From NCBI RefSeq assembly GCF_011761305.1, contig NZ_JAAOZC010000001.1, forward strand, positions 1 through 64,000: DNA of 64,000 nucleotides, given 5' to 3'. Each line of letters opens with the position of its first letter. Position 1 is the first letter of the stretch. Positions 34,498 to 45,277 of this stretch are shown piece by piece. Below the pieces are notes generated by a model that was given only the letters and a program-made list of their open reading frames with translations, made no database searches and was not told the origin of the DNA. Source of the stretch: Sphingomonas vulcanisoli (GTDB lineage: Bacteria > Pseudomonadota > Alphaproteobacteria > Sphingomonadales > Sphingomonadaceae). A program made the translations under genes and the position numbers.

Positions 34498-35031
34498 TCA
34501 CACGCACACGCTGTGGCGTGACAACTGCCAGTTCCGTTGACCACGCGCCGATCGGAGGAATTGCGCTCGGGTCGATGAGCTTGGCTCGTCATCAAGGCAG
34601 GGATCGGCAATCAGTGCGTCGATCGCCGCGGCTTTTTCAGGAGAAAAATTGGAAATTTCGTTGGGGTAGGCCGACGGCCCCGAGTCAAATTCTGACTGGA
34701 ACTGCCCTGCTTTGTTGAGCCGCCACCATCCTGCGGGATCGCGGGTTGCCACATAGCTCAGCAGCTGTGTTTCGTGATGTGCGCGACCGAAAAAAACCAA
34801 AACCACCGCGTCCGCTTTGGGCAGCGGCGAATTGGAAAAGACTCGCAGCTTTTCATGCGAGACGAGAGCTTGGGCGAGGCGTTTGGCTTGCTCTGCGGAG
34901 TCAGCTGCTGGAAAAGCAGCAGGTAGCGGGCATTGGAGCGAGGCCGCGACCTTTGCCCTTGTGGCACGATCGGTCGCGCATCCGGCAAGGGCGATCGGCA
35001 CCGATAATCCGATAAGAACTGTGCGTATCAT
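34498..35031 (-). CDS. hypothetical lipoprotein
   Basis: 177 residues with a lipoprotein signal: MIRTVLIGLSVPIALAGC, Cys18 being the likely lipidation site. The rest has no family I recognise. It has a central VVLVFFGRAHHETQLLSYV stretch followed by WWRLNKAGQFQSEF, looking like a small beta domain. The start ATG at 35031 is preferred to an upstream in-frame start because of the lipobox. The 228 bases between it and the protease gene upstream of coordinate 34498 hold no gene or clear signal. Confidence 0.7.
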   Translation of the reverse strand: MIRTVLIGLSVPIALAGCATDRATRAKVAASLQCPLPAAFPAADSAEQAKRLAQALVSHEKLRVFSNSPLPKADAVVLVFFGRAHHETQLLSYVATRDPAGWWRLNKAGQFQSEFDSGPSAYPNEISNFSPEKAAAIDALIADPCLDDEPSSSTRAQFLRSARGQRNWQLSRHSVCV

Positions 35032-35059
35032 CTGATTAGCAATTCCTGCGATGCCGGAG

Positions 35060-35953
35060 TCAATCCACCCACTCCAGCCCAATATCGCGATACAGCCCGC
35101 GATCCTCTTCCCACCTCGGATCAACTTTGACGTGAAGGAAGAGGTGGACCTTCTTGCCGAGCAGATCGCCGATCTCGGCCCGCGCTTTCGATCCGATCTC
35201 CTTCAGCCGCGCGCCACGCGCGCCGACGATGATCGCCTTTTGTGTTTCGCGCGCGACACGGATCTGCTGGTAGATCGCGACCGAGCCGTCCTTGCGCTCT
35301 TCATATTTCTCCGTCTCGATCGCGCTGGCATAGGGCAGTTCGTTGTGGAGCTGGTGGTAGAGCTGCTCGCGCGTCACCTCGGCGGCGATCATGCGATCGG
35401 TGGCGTCGGAGACCTGATCCTCGGGGAAGTGCCAAGGCCCCTCGGGCATCCGCTTGGCCAGTGTCGTCTTGAGGCCCGCGACGCCATCGCCGGAAAGCGC
35501 CGAGATCATGAAAATCTCTTCGGGATCGAGCGCGGCCTGAAGTTCGGCGGCGATCGTCAGCAGGCCACCCTTGTCGGCTGTATCGACTTTGTTGAGGATG
35601 ATGATCTTGGGCTCGGGCCGCCGCGCGACCTGATCGATCAGCGTGCGCGTCTTGCTGTTGAGCTTCTTGCTCGCGTCCACCACCAGCGCGATCAGGTCCG
35701 CGCCCTCGGTGCCACCCCAGGCGGCGGCGACCATCGCGCGATCGAGGCGGCGTTCGGGCTCGAAGATGCCGGGCGTATCGACCAGCAGCAGTTGCGCCTC
35801 GCCCTCGATCGCAATGCCCATCAGCCGGGCGCGCGTGGTCTGCGCCTTGGGGCTGACGATCGCCACCTTCTGGCCGACGAGCGCATTGACCAAGGTCGAT
35901 TTGCCTGCGTTGGGCGCGCCGAGGACGGCGACGAGGCCACAATGCTGGGTCAT
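35060..35953 (-). CDS. era: GTPase Era
   Basis: A 297-residue GTPase that binds 16S rRNA 3' end and precursor 30S particles. G domain: GAPNAGKST, DTPGIFEP, NKVDTADK and SALSGDGV. The C-terminal KH domain includes KAIIVGARGARLKEIGSKAR. The start at 35953 overlaps the rnc stop as ATGA, the usual rnc-era coupling. Confidence 0.96.
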   Translation of the reverse strand: MTQHCGLVAVLGAPNAGKSTLVNALVGQKVAIVSPKAQTTRARLMGIAIEGEAQLLLVDTPGIFEPERRLDRAMVAAAWGGTEGADLIALVVDASKKLNSKTRTLIDQVARRPEPKIIILNKVDTADKGGLLTIAAELQAALDPEEIFMISALSGDGVAGLKTTLAKRMPEGPWHFPEDQVSDATDRMIAAEVTREQLYHQLHNELPYASAIETEKYEERKDGSVAIYQQIRVARETQKAIIVGARGARLKEIGSKARAEIGDLLGKKVHLFLHVKVDPRWEEDRGLYRDIGLEWVD

Positions 35954-36624
35954 GCGAGTTGCCTTAAAAGTGTTGCAGCGGCTTCGGTTTCGGCTTCCTG
36001 TTTCGAGGCCCCCTCGGCGCTGGCCGATCCGCCGCCGCGCCCGGCGACCTCCACCGTCACCGTGAAGCGCGGCGCATGGTGCGGGCCGGAGCGATCGGCG
36101 AGCGCGTAGACCGGCGGCTTGCAGCGGTGCGCGGCGGCCCATTCCTGCAGCGCCGATTTGGGATGGCGGGGCACGGCGGCGACGGTGCGCAGCCGATCCT
36201 TCCACGCGCGCTCGACGAAGGCCTGAGCGGCGGCGAGGCCGCCCTCGAGATAAAGTGCTCCGATCAGCGCCTCGACCCCATCACCGATCACGTTGCTGCT
36301 GGCGTGGGCGCCATCATCGCGCGCCTGCTTGCCCAGCCGCATCATCTCCGGCACGCCGATCTCGGTGCCGACCTCGGCACAGGTTTCGCGGCTGACGAGC
36401 GCGTTGAAGCGCATCGAGAGCTGGCCCTCCGGCGCATCGGCGAAATGGCGGTAAAGCCAGGTCGAGACGATCAGGCCGAGCACGCGATCGCCGAGGAATT
36501 CGAGGCGCTCGTAATTGTCCGCGCCGTGGCTGCTGTGGGTCAGCGCGCGGCGGAAAAGGGCGGGGTCTTTGGGGGTATGGCCCAGAGCCGTCTCGGCCCA
36601 GTGCGTGATCGTGACGTCATCCAT
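35950..36624 (-). CDS. rnc: ribonuclease III
   Basis: A 224-residue double-strand-specific RNase for rRNA processing. The signature ERLEFLGDRVLGLIV has the acidic residues, a second catalytic region is GDGVEALIGALYLEGG, and the dsRNA-binding domain (KSALQEWAAAHRCKPPVYAL...) fills the C-terminus. The ATG at 36624 fits family length. The frame is open through a palindromic repeat upstream, so an extended form cannot be excluded. lepB, often just upstream in other bacteria, is absent here. Confidence 0.95.
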   Translation of the reverse strand: MDDVTITHWAETALGHTPKDPALFRRALTHSSHGADNYERLEFLGDRVLGLIVSTWLYRHFADAPEGQLSMRFNALVSRETCAEVGTEIGVPEMMRLGKQARDDGAHASSNVIGDGVEALIGALYLEGGLAAAQAFVERAWKDRLRTVAAVPRHPKSALQEWAAAHRCKPPVYALADRSGPHHAPRFTVTVEVAGRGGGSASAEGASKQEAETEAAATLLRQLA

Positions 36625-36671
36625 TGCCGGGGCTGTAGCGGCAAGCGCGGGCGCATTCAAAGCGAACGGAC

Positions 36672-36763
36672 CCAACTCCGTTCGTCCTGAGCCTGTCGAA
36701 GGACCGTCCTTCTTTTGACCAGGCAAGAAAAGCGGTGCTTCGACACGCTCAGCACGAACGGAA
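36672..36763. repeat. palindromic repeat (GAGCYTGTCGAAG family) upstream of rnc
   Basis: Arms CGTTCGTCCTGAGCCTGTCG and CGACACGCTCAGCACGAACG, with CCGTCCTTCTTTTG in the middle. Same family as in uup and at 50905. The rnc reading frame is open through it. Confidence 0.88.
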
Positions 36764-36772
36764 TTTTGGAGG

Positions 36773-36988
36773 TCATCGGCCGCCGTGACTGGGCGCGTCG
36801 CCTTTACTGGCGGGCGGGTCGCCGGCGCGGGGCATGAGATCGGCGCCGCTGCCTCCAGCTGAATCGGCATCGATATCCTCGGGCGCACCACCGCGGCCCG
36901 CGCCCGAACCGCTGCCGGTAGCTTCGCCATTGGGCTTGGCGCCCGCGGGCTCGCCGCGATTGTCGCGGCCTCCAACGTCCTGGGTCAT
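36773..36988 (-). CDS. small hypothetical protein, Gly/Ala/Asp-rich
   Basis: 71 residues, hydrophilic and of low complexity (ANGEATGSGSGAGRGG-like stretch, DADSAGGSGADLMPRAGD), with no membrane segment. AGGAG lies seven bases before the ATG at 36988, which is the main reason to accept it. I recognise no family; the protein may be disordered. It is upstream of rnc on the same strand, with the repeat in between. Confidence 0.5.
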   Translation of the reverse strand: MTQDVGGRDNRGEPAGAKPNGEATGSGSGAGRGGAPEDIDADSAGGSGADLMPRAGDPPASKGDAPSHGGR

Positions 36989-37046
36989 CGCTGATCTCCT
37001 CGGGCGTTCAACCCACGGAGCGCGCCGTTGGCTCCGACTCCAACCG

Positions 37047-37140
37047 TCACCCCGGACTTGTTCCGGGGTCCACCACGCAACTCGCGAGGACTGCGAGAGT
37101 GGAAGAGTAGATGCCGGAACAAGTCCGGCATGACGGAAGG
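37047..37140. repeat. palindromic element (CGGACTTGTTCCGG family)
   Basis: Left hairpin CCCCGGACTTGTTCCGGGG and right hairpin GCCGGAACAAGTCCGGC are inverted to each other, with a middle palindrome around CTCGCGAGGACTGCGAGAG. It abuts the metH stop. Only this copy is seen in the window. Confidence 0.75.
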
Positions 37141-39843
<2,703 letters not shown>

Positions 39844-39857
39844 GTCTTCTGCTTTCT

Positions 39858-40002
39858 GAGCCCTCTCCCGCTTTCGCGGGAGAGGGTTGGGTGAGGGTCT
39901 TCTTCTTTGGGGTGGGCGCGGGCTTCAAGAAGAAGACCCTCACCTCCCGCTCTGCGAGCGGGCCCCTCCTCTCCCGCGAAAGCGGGAGAGGGTTATTTCT
40001 TC
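39858..40002. repeat. palindromic repeat at the junction of the two metH genes
   Basis: Arms CCCTCTCCCGCTTTCGCGGG and CCCGCGAAAGCGGGAGAGGG, inner arms AGGGTCTTCTTCTT and AAGAAGAAGACCCT. It fills the whole gap between the homocysteine-domain gene and the rest of metH. Confidence 0.9.
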
Positions 40003-41068
40003 ACGCCGCCATTTCGAACGGGTCCAACCCCGCCAGCCGCATCTTGGGCGCGGGCGTCGGGATCGCGCGGGGCGCCATCCCCCGCACCGCATCGCCCATC
40101 GCGGCGATGTGCGGCGGGGTCGATCCGCAGCAGCCGCCGACGATGTTGATCAGCCCCTGATCCGCCCATTCGCGGATGAAGCCGCCGGTCGTCTCGGGCT
40201 GCTCATCATATTCGCCGAGATCATTGGGCAGGCCGGCGTTGGGATAGATCATCACCAAAGTATCGGCGAGCGCCGAGATCACCTGAACGTGCGGGCGTAG
40301 CAGGTCCGCTCCGAACGCACAGTTGAGCCCGATCGTCAGCGGCTTGGCATGGCGCACCGTGGACCAGAACGCCTCGACCGAATGGCCCGAAAGATTGCGG
40401 CCGGACATGTCGGTGATCGTCATCGAGATCATCACCGGGATTTCGGCATCGCGCTCCTGCTCGACCTCCTTCACCGCCATGATCGCCGCCTTGGCGTTGA
40501 GCGTATCGAAGATCGTCTCGATCAGGATGAAGTCGACACCGCCATCCAGCAGCCCGCGCGTCTGATCCTTGTAGACGTCCTTGAGCGTATCGAAATCGAT
40601 CGCGCGATAGCCGGGATCGTTGACGTCGGGCGACAGCGACAAGGTCTTGTTGGTCGGCCCGATCGCGCCGGCGACGAAGCGCGGGCGGCCGTCCTTGGCG
40701 GCGAAATCGTCGGCCGCCTTGCGCGCGATTCCGGCGGCGGCGAGGTTCAGATCGCGGACGAGGTGGACCGCGGCATAATCCTCCTGGCTGATCGTGTTGG
40801 CGTTGAAGGTGTTGGTGGAGACGATGTCCGATCCCGCCTCCAGATACTGGCGCGTGATCGTATCGACCACATCAGGACGGGTGATCACCAGCAGATCGTT
40901 GTTGCCCTTCTGATCGAGCGCCAGATCGAGAGTGCCGCGATAGTCCGCCTCCTCCAGCTTGTAGCGCTGGATCATCGTCCCGAAGGCGCCATCGGTGAGC
41001 AGGATGCGCTTGGCGGCCTCCGCGCGGAGGCGGGCAGCGGCGGGGGAGGGTTTCAGGTCAGACATCAT
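40001..41068 (-). CDS. methionine synthase, homocysteine-binding domain as separate protein
   Basis: A 355-residue homocysteine S-methyltransferase barrel, equal to the first domain of MetH. LLTDGAFGTMIQRYKL at the start. The zinc ligands are Cys250 in GLNCAFG and Cys313/Cys314 in VGGCCGSTPPH. It lacks pterin and B12 domains, which are in the next gene, so the two proteins must work together. A split MetH is, from general knowledge, found in other sphingomonads. The start ATG is at 41068 or 41065. Confidence 0.93.
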   Translation of the reverse strand: MMSDLKPSPAAARLRAEAAKRILLTDGAFGTMIQRYKLEEADYRGTLDLALDQKGNNDLLVITRPDVVDTITRQYLEAGSDIVSTNTFNANTISQEDYAAVHLVRDLNLAAAGIARKAADDFAAKDGRPRFVAGAIGPTNKTLSLSPDVNDPGYRAIDFDTLKDVYKDQTRGLLDGGVDFILIETIFDTLNAKAAIMAVKEVEQERDAEIPVMISMTITDMSGRNLSGHSVEAFWSTVRHAKPLTIGLNCAFGADLLRPHVQVISALADTLVMIYPNAGLPNDLGEYDEQPETTGGFIREWADQGLINIVGGCCGSTPPHIAAMGDAVRGMAPRAIPTPAPKMRLAGLDPFEMAA

Positions 41069-41069
41069 T

Positions 41070-41158
41070 CTCTCCGTTCGTCCCGAGCGAAGTCGAGGGA
41101 CGAGGCACGCAAGATAAAGGTCGAACGTGCCTCGACTGCGCTCGGCACGAACGGGGTT
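41070..41158. repeat. palindromic element (CGAAGTCGAGG family) between metF and metH
   Basis: Arms CGTTCGTCCCGAGCGAAGTC and the inverted ACTGCGCTCGGCACGAACG, with GAGGCACG and CGTGCCTC inside. A related copy is at 47960-48042. It occupies almost the whole gap between metF and the split metH. Confidence 0.85.
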
Positions 41159-41170
41159 TGTGTTTGCGGT

Positions 41171-42118
41171 TTAGGCCGCCGCATCCAACGCGGCCTCGGC
41201 CGCAACCGGGCGCTTCCCCAGCAGATGGCAGATCGCATAGGCCAGCTCGGCGCGGTTGAGCGTGTAGAAGTGGAAGTGGCGGACACCGCCTGCGTACAGC
41301 TTGCGGCAAAGCTCGGCGGCGATCGTCGCGGCGACCAGCTGCCGCGCGGCGGCATGATCTTCCAGCCCGACGAACAGCCGCTCCAGCCAGGCCGGCACGT
41401 TGGTGCCGCACATCGCCGACATGCGCTTGACTGCGGCGAAGGTGGAAACGGGCATGATCCCCGGCACGATCTCGGCATCGATCCCGGCCTTCGCCACCGC
41501 ATCGCGATAGCGGAAAAAGGTCTCGGGCTCGTGGAAGAATTGGGTGATCGCGCGATCGGCGCCTGCATCCATCTTGGCGCGGAGGTTATCGAGATCGGCT
41601 TGCGCCGAGGGGCTATCCGGGTGGCATTCCGGATAGGCGGCGACTGAAACCTCGAACGGCGCGATCGCCTTGAGACCGCGCACCAGATCGGCGGCATTCT
41701 CATAGCCGCCGGGATGTGTTTGAAATCGCTCACCCGCGCGTGGCGGATCGCCGCGCAGCGCGACGATGTGGCGGACGCCCGCCTCCCAATAGGCGCGGGC
41801 GACCTGATCGATCTCCTCGCGCGTCGCATCGACGCAGGTGAGGTGTGCGGCGGCGGGAATCGCGGTTTCGCGGACGATCCGCGCGACGGTGGCGTGGGTG
41901 CGCTCGCGTGTCGATCCGCCCGCGCCATAGGTGACCGAGACGAAACGTGGCCCGAGCGGCGCCAGCGTCTCGACCGACTCCCACAAAGTCTCTTCCATCT
42001 TCTCGGTCTTGGGCGGGAAGAATTCGAAGCTGACGTCGATATCGCCCGCGACATCGGCGAACAAAGGCGCCGCCAGCGCGCTCTGGGCATCGGAAAGCTG
42101 GTTGAACGAAAACGCCAT
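41171..42118 (-). CDS. metF: 5,10-methylenetetrahydrofolate reductase
   Basis: A 315-residue flavoenzyme that makes methyl-THF for MetH. TIM barrel with FEFFPPKTEKMEETLW (Glu of the active site), FVSVTYGAGGSTRERT, HLTCVDATREE, ALRGDPPRAGE and FHFYTLNRAELA at the end. The start at 42118 overlaps the regulator's stop as TGATG. A far longer upstream frame is antisense-like background within the regulator gene. Confidence 0.96.
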   Translation of the reverse strand: MAFSFNQLSDAQSALAAPLFADVAGDIDVSFEFFPPKTEKMEETLWESVETLAPLGPRFVSVTYGAGGSTRERTHATVARIVRETAIPAAAHLTCVDATREEIDQVARAYWEAGVRHIVALRGDPPRAGERFQTHPGGYENAADLVRGLKAIAPFEVSVAAYPECHPDSPSAQADLDNLRAKMDAGADRAITQFFHEPETFFRYRDAVAKAGIDAEIVPGIMPVSTFAAVKRMSAMCGTNVPAWLERLFVGLEDHAAARQLVAATIAAELCRKLYAGGVRHFHFYTLNRAELAYAICHLLGKRPVAAEAALDAAA

Positions 42119-43077
42119 CACGCCACCGCCTTCAAATGTCTCGTGTCGGCTTGGCGGACGCCCAGCCAGAGCTTCACGGTCAGTTCGCCGCCGGAGAGCG
42201 TATCGGTGGCATCGAGTGCCAGCCCAGCCGCGCCGAACCATTCGCCGATCTGCGCATCGTCGAAGCCCAGGCGGACATGCGCATCGCTGGTCCGTAGCTC
42301 CTCGCGCTCGTGCGCGGCGAAATCGACGATCAGCAGCCGCCCGTCGGGGCCGAGCAGCCGCGCCGCCTCGGCGATCGCGGATGCGGGCGCCTGCGCATAA
42401 TGCAGCACCTGATGGAGCAGCACGGTATCGCCCGCGCCATTCTCGATCGGCAAAGCGTACATGTCGCCCTGGCGCAGTTCGACGTGCGCGAGTCCCGCCG
42501 CGCTGATCTTGGCGCGCGCCAGGCGAAGCATCTCGGGGCTGCGATCGATGCCGACCGCGCCGTCCGCTTCGGCACCGAGCAGTTCGATCATCCGCCCGGT
42601 CCCGGTGCCGATATCGATCAGGCGGCCGATCGAATGCGCGCCCAGCATCGTGGCGATCGCGGCCTCCACCTGCTCCTCGGCGACATGGAGCGATCGGATC
42701 GCGTCCCACTCGCCGGCGCGCGCGTTGAAGAAGCTCTCGGCGGCGGCCATGCGATCGGCGCGCACCGCCTCCAGTCGGGCGGCATCGGCGATCGTCCAAC
42801 GCTCCAGCGCGGCATCGTGCCACCCATCGATCGCGGCGAGCAACGGGCTGCCCTTGGCCGCGGTGCCGAGTCCCAGGAAAATCCAGCTGCCTTCCCGCCG
42901 CCGATCACACAGGTGCGCGTCGGCGAGGATCTTCACATGGCGGGAAACACGCGGCTGGCTTTGCCCCAGCACCTGAGCCAGCTCCCCCACCGAAAGCTCC
43001 ATCTGGCGCAGCAGCGCGACGATCCGCAGCCGGGTCGGATCGGCAAGCGCACGGAAGATGGCAAGCGGCGCGGGCAT
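42118..43077 (-). CDS. ArsR-type regulator fused to SAM methyltransferase domain, SahR-like
   Basis: 319 residues. Winged-helix ArsR domain (about 3-75: ALADPTRLRIVALLRQMELS, then QSQPRVSRHVKILADAHL). Rossmann methyltransferase domain (about 110-300) with motif I LIDIGTGTGRM (153-163). Regulators of this architecture (SahR) sense S-adenosylhomocysteine and repress methionine-cycle genes in Proteobacteria. Here it heads a metF-metH operon and faces a perfect palindrome at 43108-43127, which fits autorepression. The gene symbol sahR is likely but I give it as inference. Methyltransferase activity is not expected. Confidence 0.9.
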   Translation of the reverse strand: MPAPLAIFRALADPTRLRIVALLRQMELSVGELAQVLGQSQPRVSRHVKILADAHLCDRRREGSWIFLGLGTAAKGSPLLAAIDGWHDAALERWTIADAARLEAVRADRMAAAESFFNARAGEWDAIRSLHVAEEQVEAAIATMLGAHSIGRLIDIGTGTGRMIELLGAEADGAVGIDRSPEMLRLARAKISAAGLAHVELRQGDMYALPIENGAGDTVLLHQVLHYAQAPASAIAEAARLLGPDGRLLIVDFAAHEREELRTSDAHVRLGFDDAQIGEWFGAAGLALDATDTLSGGELTVKLWLGVRQADTRHLKAVA

Positions 43078-43107
43078 GGAAAAGGCTGATCTCCGTCTGA
43101 AACCGGG

Positions 43108-43127
43108 ATATAAAGATATCTTTATAT
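43108..43127. promoter_or_regulatory. perfect 20-bp palindrome, candidate operator of the met operon
   Basis: ATATAAAGATATCTTTATAT is a perfect inverted repeat 30 bases before the regulator's start, strikingly AT-rich in a GC-rich genome. The position suits repression of the regulator-metF-metH operon by the SahR-like protein. It also lies 60 bases before mlaA on the other strand. Confidence 0.82.
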
Positions 43128-43186
43128 GCGGTCAAGCAAAGGCGGCGGGCTTGCCGCGCTGCAACAGGCATGGCAACGGCGCAGCC

Positions 43187-44143
43187 ATGTCTGCCGCCCC
43201 CATCAAGGCGCGTCGCGCCGCCCCCCGCCTTATCGGCCTCACCGCCTTCGTATTGCTCGCGGGGTGTGCCCACGTCCCTGGTCAGGATCGCCTTGCCGAG
43301 AAAGACCCGCTGGAGAAATTCAATCGCGGCATGTGGAACGTCAACATGGCGGCCGATCGTGTCGTCATGAAGCCCGTCACCAAGGTATATCGCGCGGTGG
43401 CGCCGAAGCCGGTGCGCAGCGGCATCACCAATTTCTTCTCGAACGTGACCGAGCCCTGGTCTTTCCTGAACAATCTGCTGCAGGGCAAGCCCGAGCGTGC
43501 GGGGCGCAATCTCCAGCGTTTCGTGGTCAACACCACCTTCGGCCTCGCCGGCCTGTTCGATCGCGCCACCAAACTCGGCGTCCAGCCCGCGCCCGAGGAT
43601 CTCGGCCAGACGCTGGCGGTATGGGGCGTCAACGGCGGCCCCTATCTCGTGCTGCCGTTGCTTGGGCCTTCGACGATGCGCGATGCGGTGGGCAGCGGCG
43701 TCGCCGCCTATGGCGATCCCGTCAACATCGCGATCAACCATGCCGATGTGAATGTCTGGTACAAGCGCGGCTATCGCGCTGCGGGGATCGTCAACGCCCG
43801 ATCGGAGCTGATCGAGAGCGGCGGCGACGCCTTCCTCAAATCCAGCCTCGATCCCTACGCCGCCGCGCGCTCCGCCTATCTCCAGCGCCGCCGCGCGCAG
43901 ATCCTCGACAAGGAGGATGACGGCGGCGCCGATCTTCCCGGTGACGACACGCCCGGCGAGGCCGTGCCGACTCCGGCCGGTGGCGATGCCGGTTCGCTGC
44001 CGCCCAAGCCCGCCGAAGCCGCGGCGGTCGCGCATGAGGAAGGGCCTGCCGCCGCGCCCGCGACCGAGGCTCCCGTCGTGGAGAAGAGTCCCGAGCAGGG
44101 CAAAATGCCCCCGCCCGAGCCGGTCGCGACGCCCAAGGAATGA
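43187..44143 (+). CDS. mlaA: MlaA-family outer-membrane lipoprotein (VacJ)
   Basis: A 318-residue lipoprotein of the phospholipid transport system that keeps outer-membrane asymmetry. The lipobox ends at Cys27 (TAFVLLAGC). The MlaA domain (about 38-240) shows DPLEKFNRGMWNVN, ITNFFSNVTEPWSFLNNLLQ, RFVVNTTFGLAGLFD, EDLGQTLAVWGV and PYLVLPLLGPSTMRD. The tail after 245 is Pro/Ala/Glu-rich and looks disordered. No other mla genes are adjacent. I chose the ATG at 43187, which has the signal peptide. The stop overlaps the next gene as ATGA. Confidence 0.94.
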   Translation: MSAAPIKARRAAPRLIGLTAFVLLAGCAHVPGQDRLAEKDPLEKFNRGMWNVNMAADRVVMKPVTKVYRAVAPKPVRSGITNFFSNVTEPWSFLNNLLQGKPERAGRNLQRFVVNTTFGLAGLFDRATKLGVQPAPEDLGQTLAVWGVNGGPYLVLPLLGPSTMRDAVGSGVAAYGDPVNIAINHADVNVWYKRGYRAAGIVNARSELIESGGDAFLKSSLDPYAAARSAYLQRRRAQILDKEDDGGADLPGDDTPGEAVPTPAGGDAGSLPPKPAEAAAVAHEEGPAAAPATEAPVVEKSPEQGKMPPPEPVATPKE

Positions 44144-44430
44144 GGGCGCTCGCGCTGGCGGCGCTGCTGACGCTCGCCGTCTGCCCCCTGGCCGGCTGCC
44201 ATCACCCCCAGGCCGATCAGCCAACCCCCGGCGGCGACGGCGAAGCGCAGGCCAATACCGCGGCGAAGACGATCGCCGATCTGAAGGCGGCGGACGATGC
44301 CGCGCAGGGGCCTGCGCCGGAGATTGCGCCCGCAAGGGCGCCGCGCGAGGAGAAGGTGAAGGTTGAGCCCGACACGCCCGAACCTGCGGACACCAATGAT
44401 GACGACACCGTCGAAACCAACGCCAACTGA
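44140..44430 (+). CDS. small hypothetical lipoprotein
   Basis: 96 residues with lipobox CPLAGC (Cys20). The mature part is short, polar and rich in Ala, Pro, Asp and Thr, with an acidic C-terminus (TNDDDTVETNAN). No family recognised. Overlap with mlaA (ATGA) indicates coupling, so it may assist in the envelope, but that is only inference. Confidence 0.72.
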   Translation: MRALALAALLTLAVCPLAGCHHPQADQPTPGGDGEAQANTAAKTIADLKAADDAAQGPAPEIAPARAPREEKVKVEPDTPEPADTNDDDTVETNAN

Positions 44431-44549
44431 TCCTCCCCTGCAAGGGAGGTGGCAGGCCGCAGGCCTGACGGAGGGGTGTAACCGCTAAGAGAGCGGGATA
44501 CCCCTCCACCATCGCTGCGCGATGGTCCCCCTCCCCTTCCAGGGGAGGA
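44430..44549. repeat. composite palindromic element (TCCTCCCCTG family) before rpe
   Basis: Hairpin TCCTCCCCTGCAAGGGAGG, palindrome GCAGGCCGCAGGCCTG, ACGGAGGGGTGT with inverted ATACCCCTCC, palindrome ACCATCGCTGCGCGATGGT, and closing hairpin CCTCCCCTTCCAGGGGAGGA. Same module order as at 50201-50320. It begins at the stop of the small lipoprotein. Confidence 0.92.
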
Positions 44550-44611
44550 ACTATTCCGAATTCTTGCACTCGGCTGTTCAATCCACCCGCGCTTCGGATT
44601 AGAGGCTCCCC

Positions 44612-45277
44612 ATGACCCAGCCCGTCCGCATCGCCCCTTCGATCCTCTCCGCCGATTTCTCCAGGCTCGGCGCCGAGATCGAGGCGATCGATCGGGCGGG
44701 GGCGGACTGGATCCATGTCGATGTGATGGACGGCCACTTCGTGCCCAACATCACGATCGGCCCGCCGGTGATCAAAGGCCTGCGACCGCACACCGCCAAG
44801 CCGTTCGACGTCCACCTGATGATCTCCCCGATCGATCCCTTCCTGGAGGCCTTTGCCGAGGCGGGCGCGAACACGCTGACCGTGCATCCCGAGGCGGGGC
44901 CGCACATCCATCGCACCGTCCAGCACATCAAATCCCTGGGCAAGCGCGCCGGTGTCGCGCTCAATCCGGGTACACCCGCCAAAATGCTCGATTATCTGAT
45001 CGATGACGTCGATCTCGTGCTGGTGATGAGCGTCAATCCCGGCTTCGGCGGGCAGAAGTTCATCGAGAGCGCGCTCCGCAAGATCGAGGCGGTGCGCAAG
45101 ATGATCGATAAATCGGGCCGCGCGATCGATCTCGAAGTGGATGGCGGCGTCGATCATGAGACCGCGCCGCGCTGCATCGCCGCGGGGGCCGACGCGCTCG
45201 TCGCGGGCACTGCCACCTTCAAGGGCGGGCCGAGTCAGTACGCCGCCAATATCGCCGCGCTCCGCGGCCAGGGCTGA
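44612..45277 (+). CDS. rpe: ribulose-phosphate 3-epimerase
   Basis: A 221-residue TIM-barrel enzyme interconverting ribulose-5-P and xylulose-5-P. Motifs: [33 protein letters not shown] (metal His and Asp), [21 protein letters not shown] and VDGGV. AGAGGC precedes the ATG. The stop overlaps the heparinase gene as TGATG. Confidence 0.97.
   Translation: MTQPVRIAPSILSADFSRLGAEIEAIDRAGADWIHVDVMDGHFVPNITIGPPVIKGLRPHTAKPFDVHLMISPIDPFLEAFAEAGANTLTVHPEAGPHIHRTVQHIKSLGKRAGVALNPGTPAKMLDYLIDDVDLVLVMSVNPGFGGQKFIESALRKIEAVRKMIDKSGRAIDLEVDGGVDHETAPRCIAAGADALVAGTATFKGGPSQYAANIAALRGQG

Noticed and set aside
42905-45157. A 750-residue open frame on the minus strand
   Set aside because: It is antisense to mlaA, the small lipoprotein and rpe, and crosses a composite repeat. 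His/Arg/Asp-rich composition is typical of shadow frames here.
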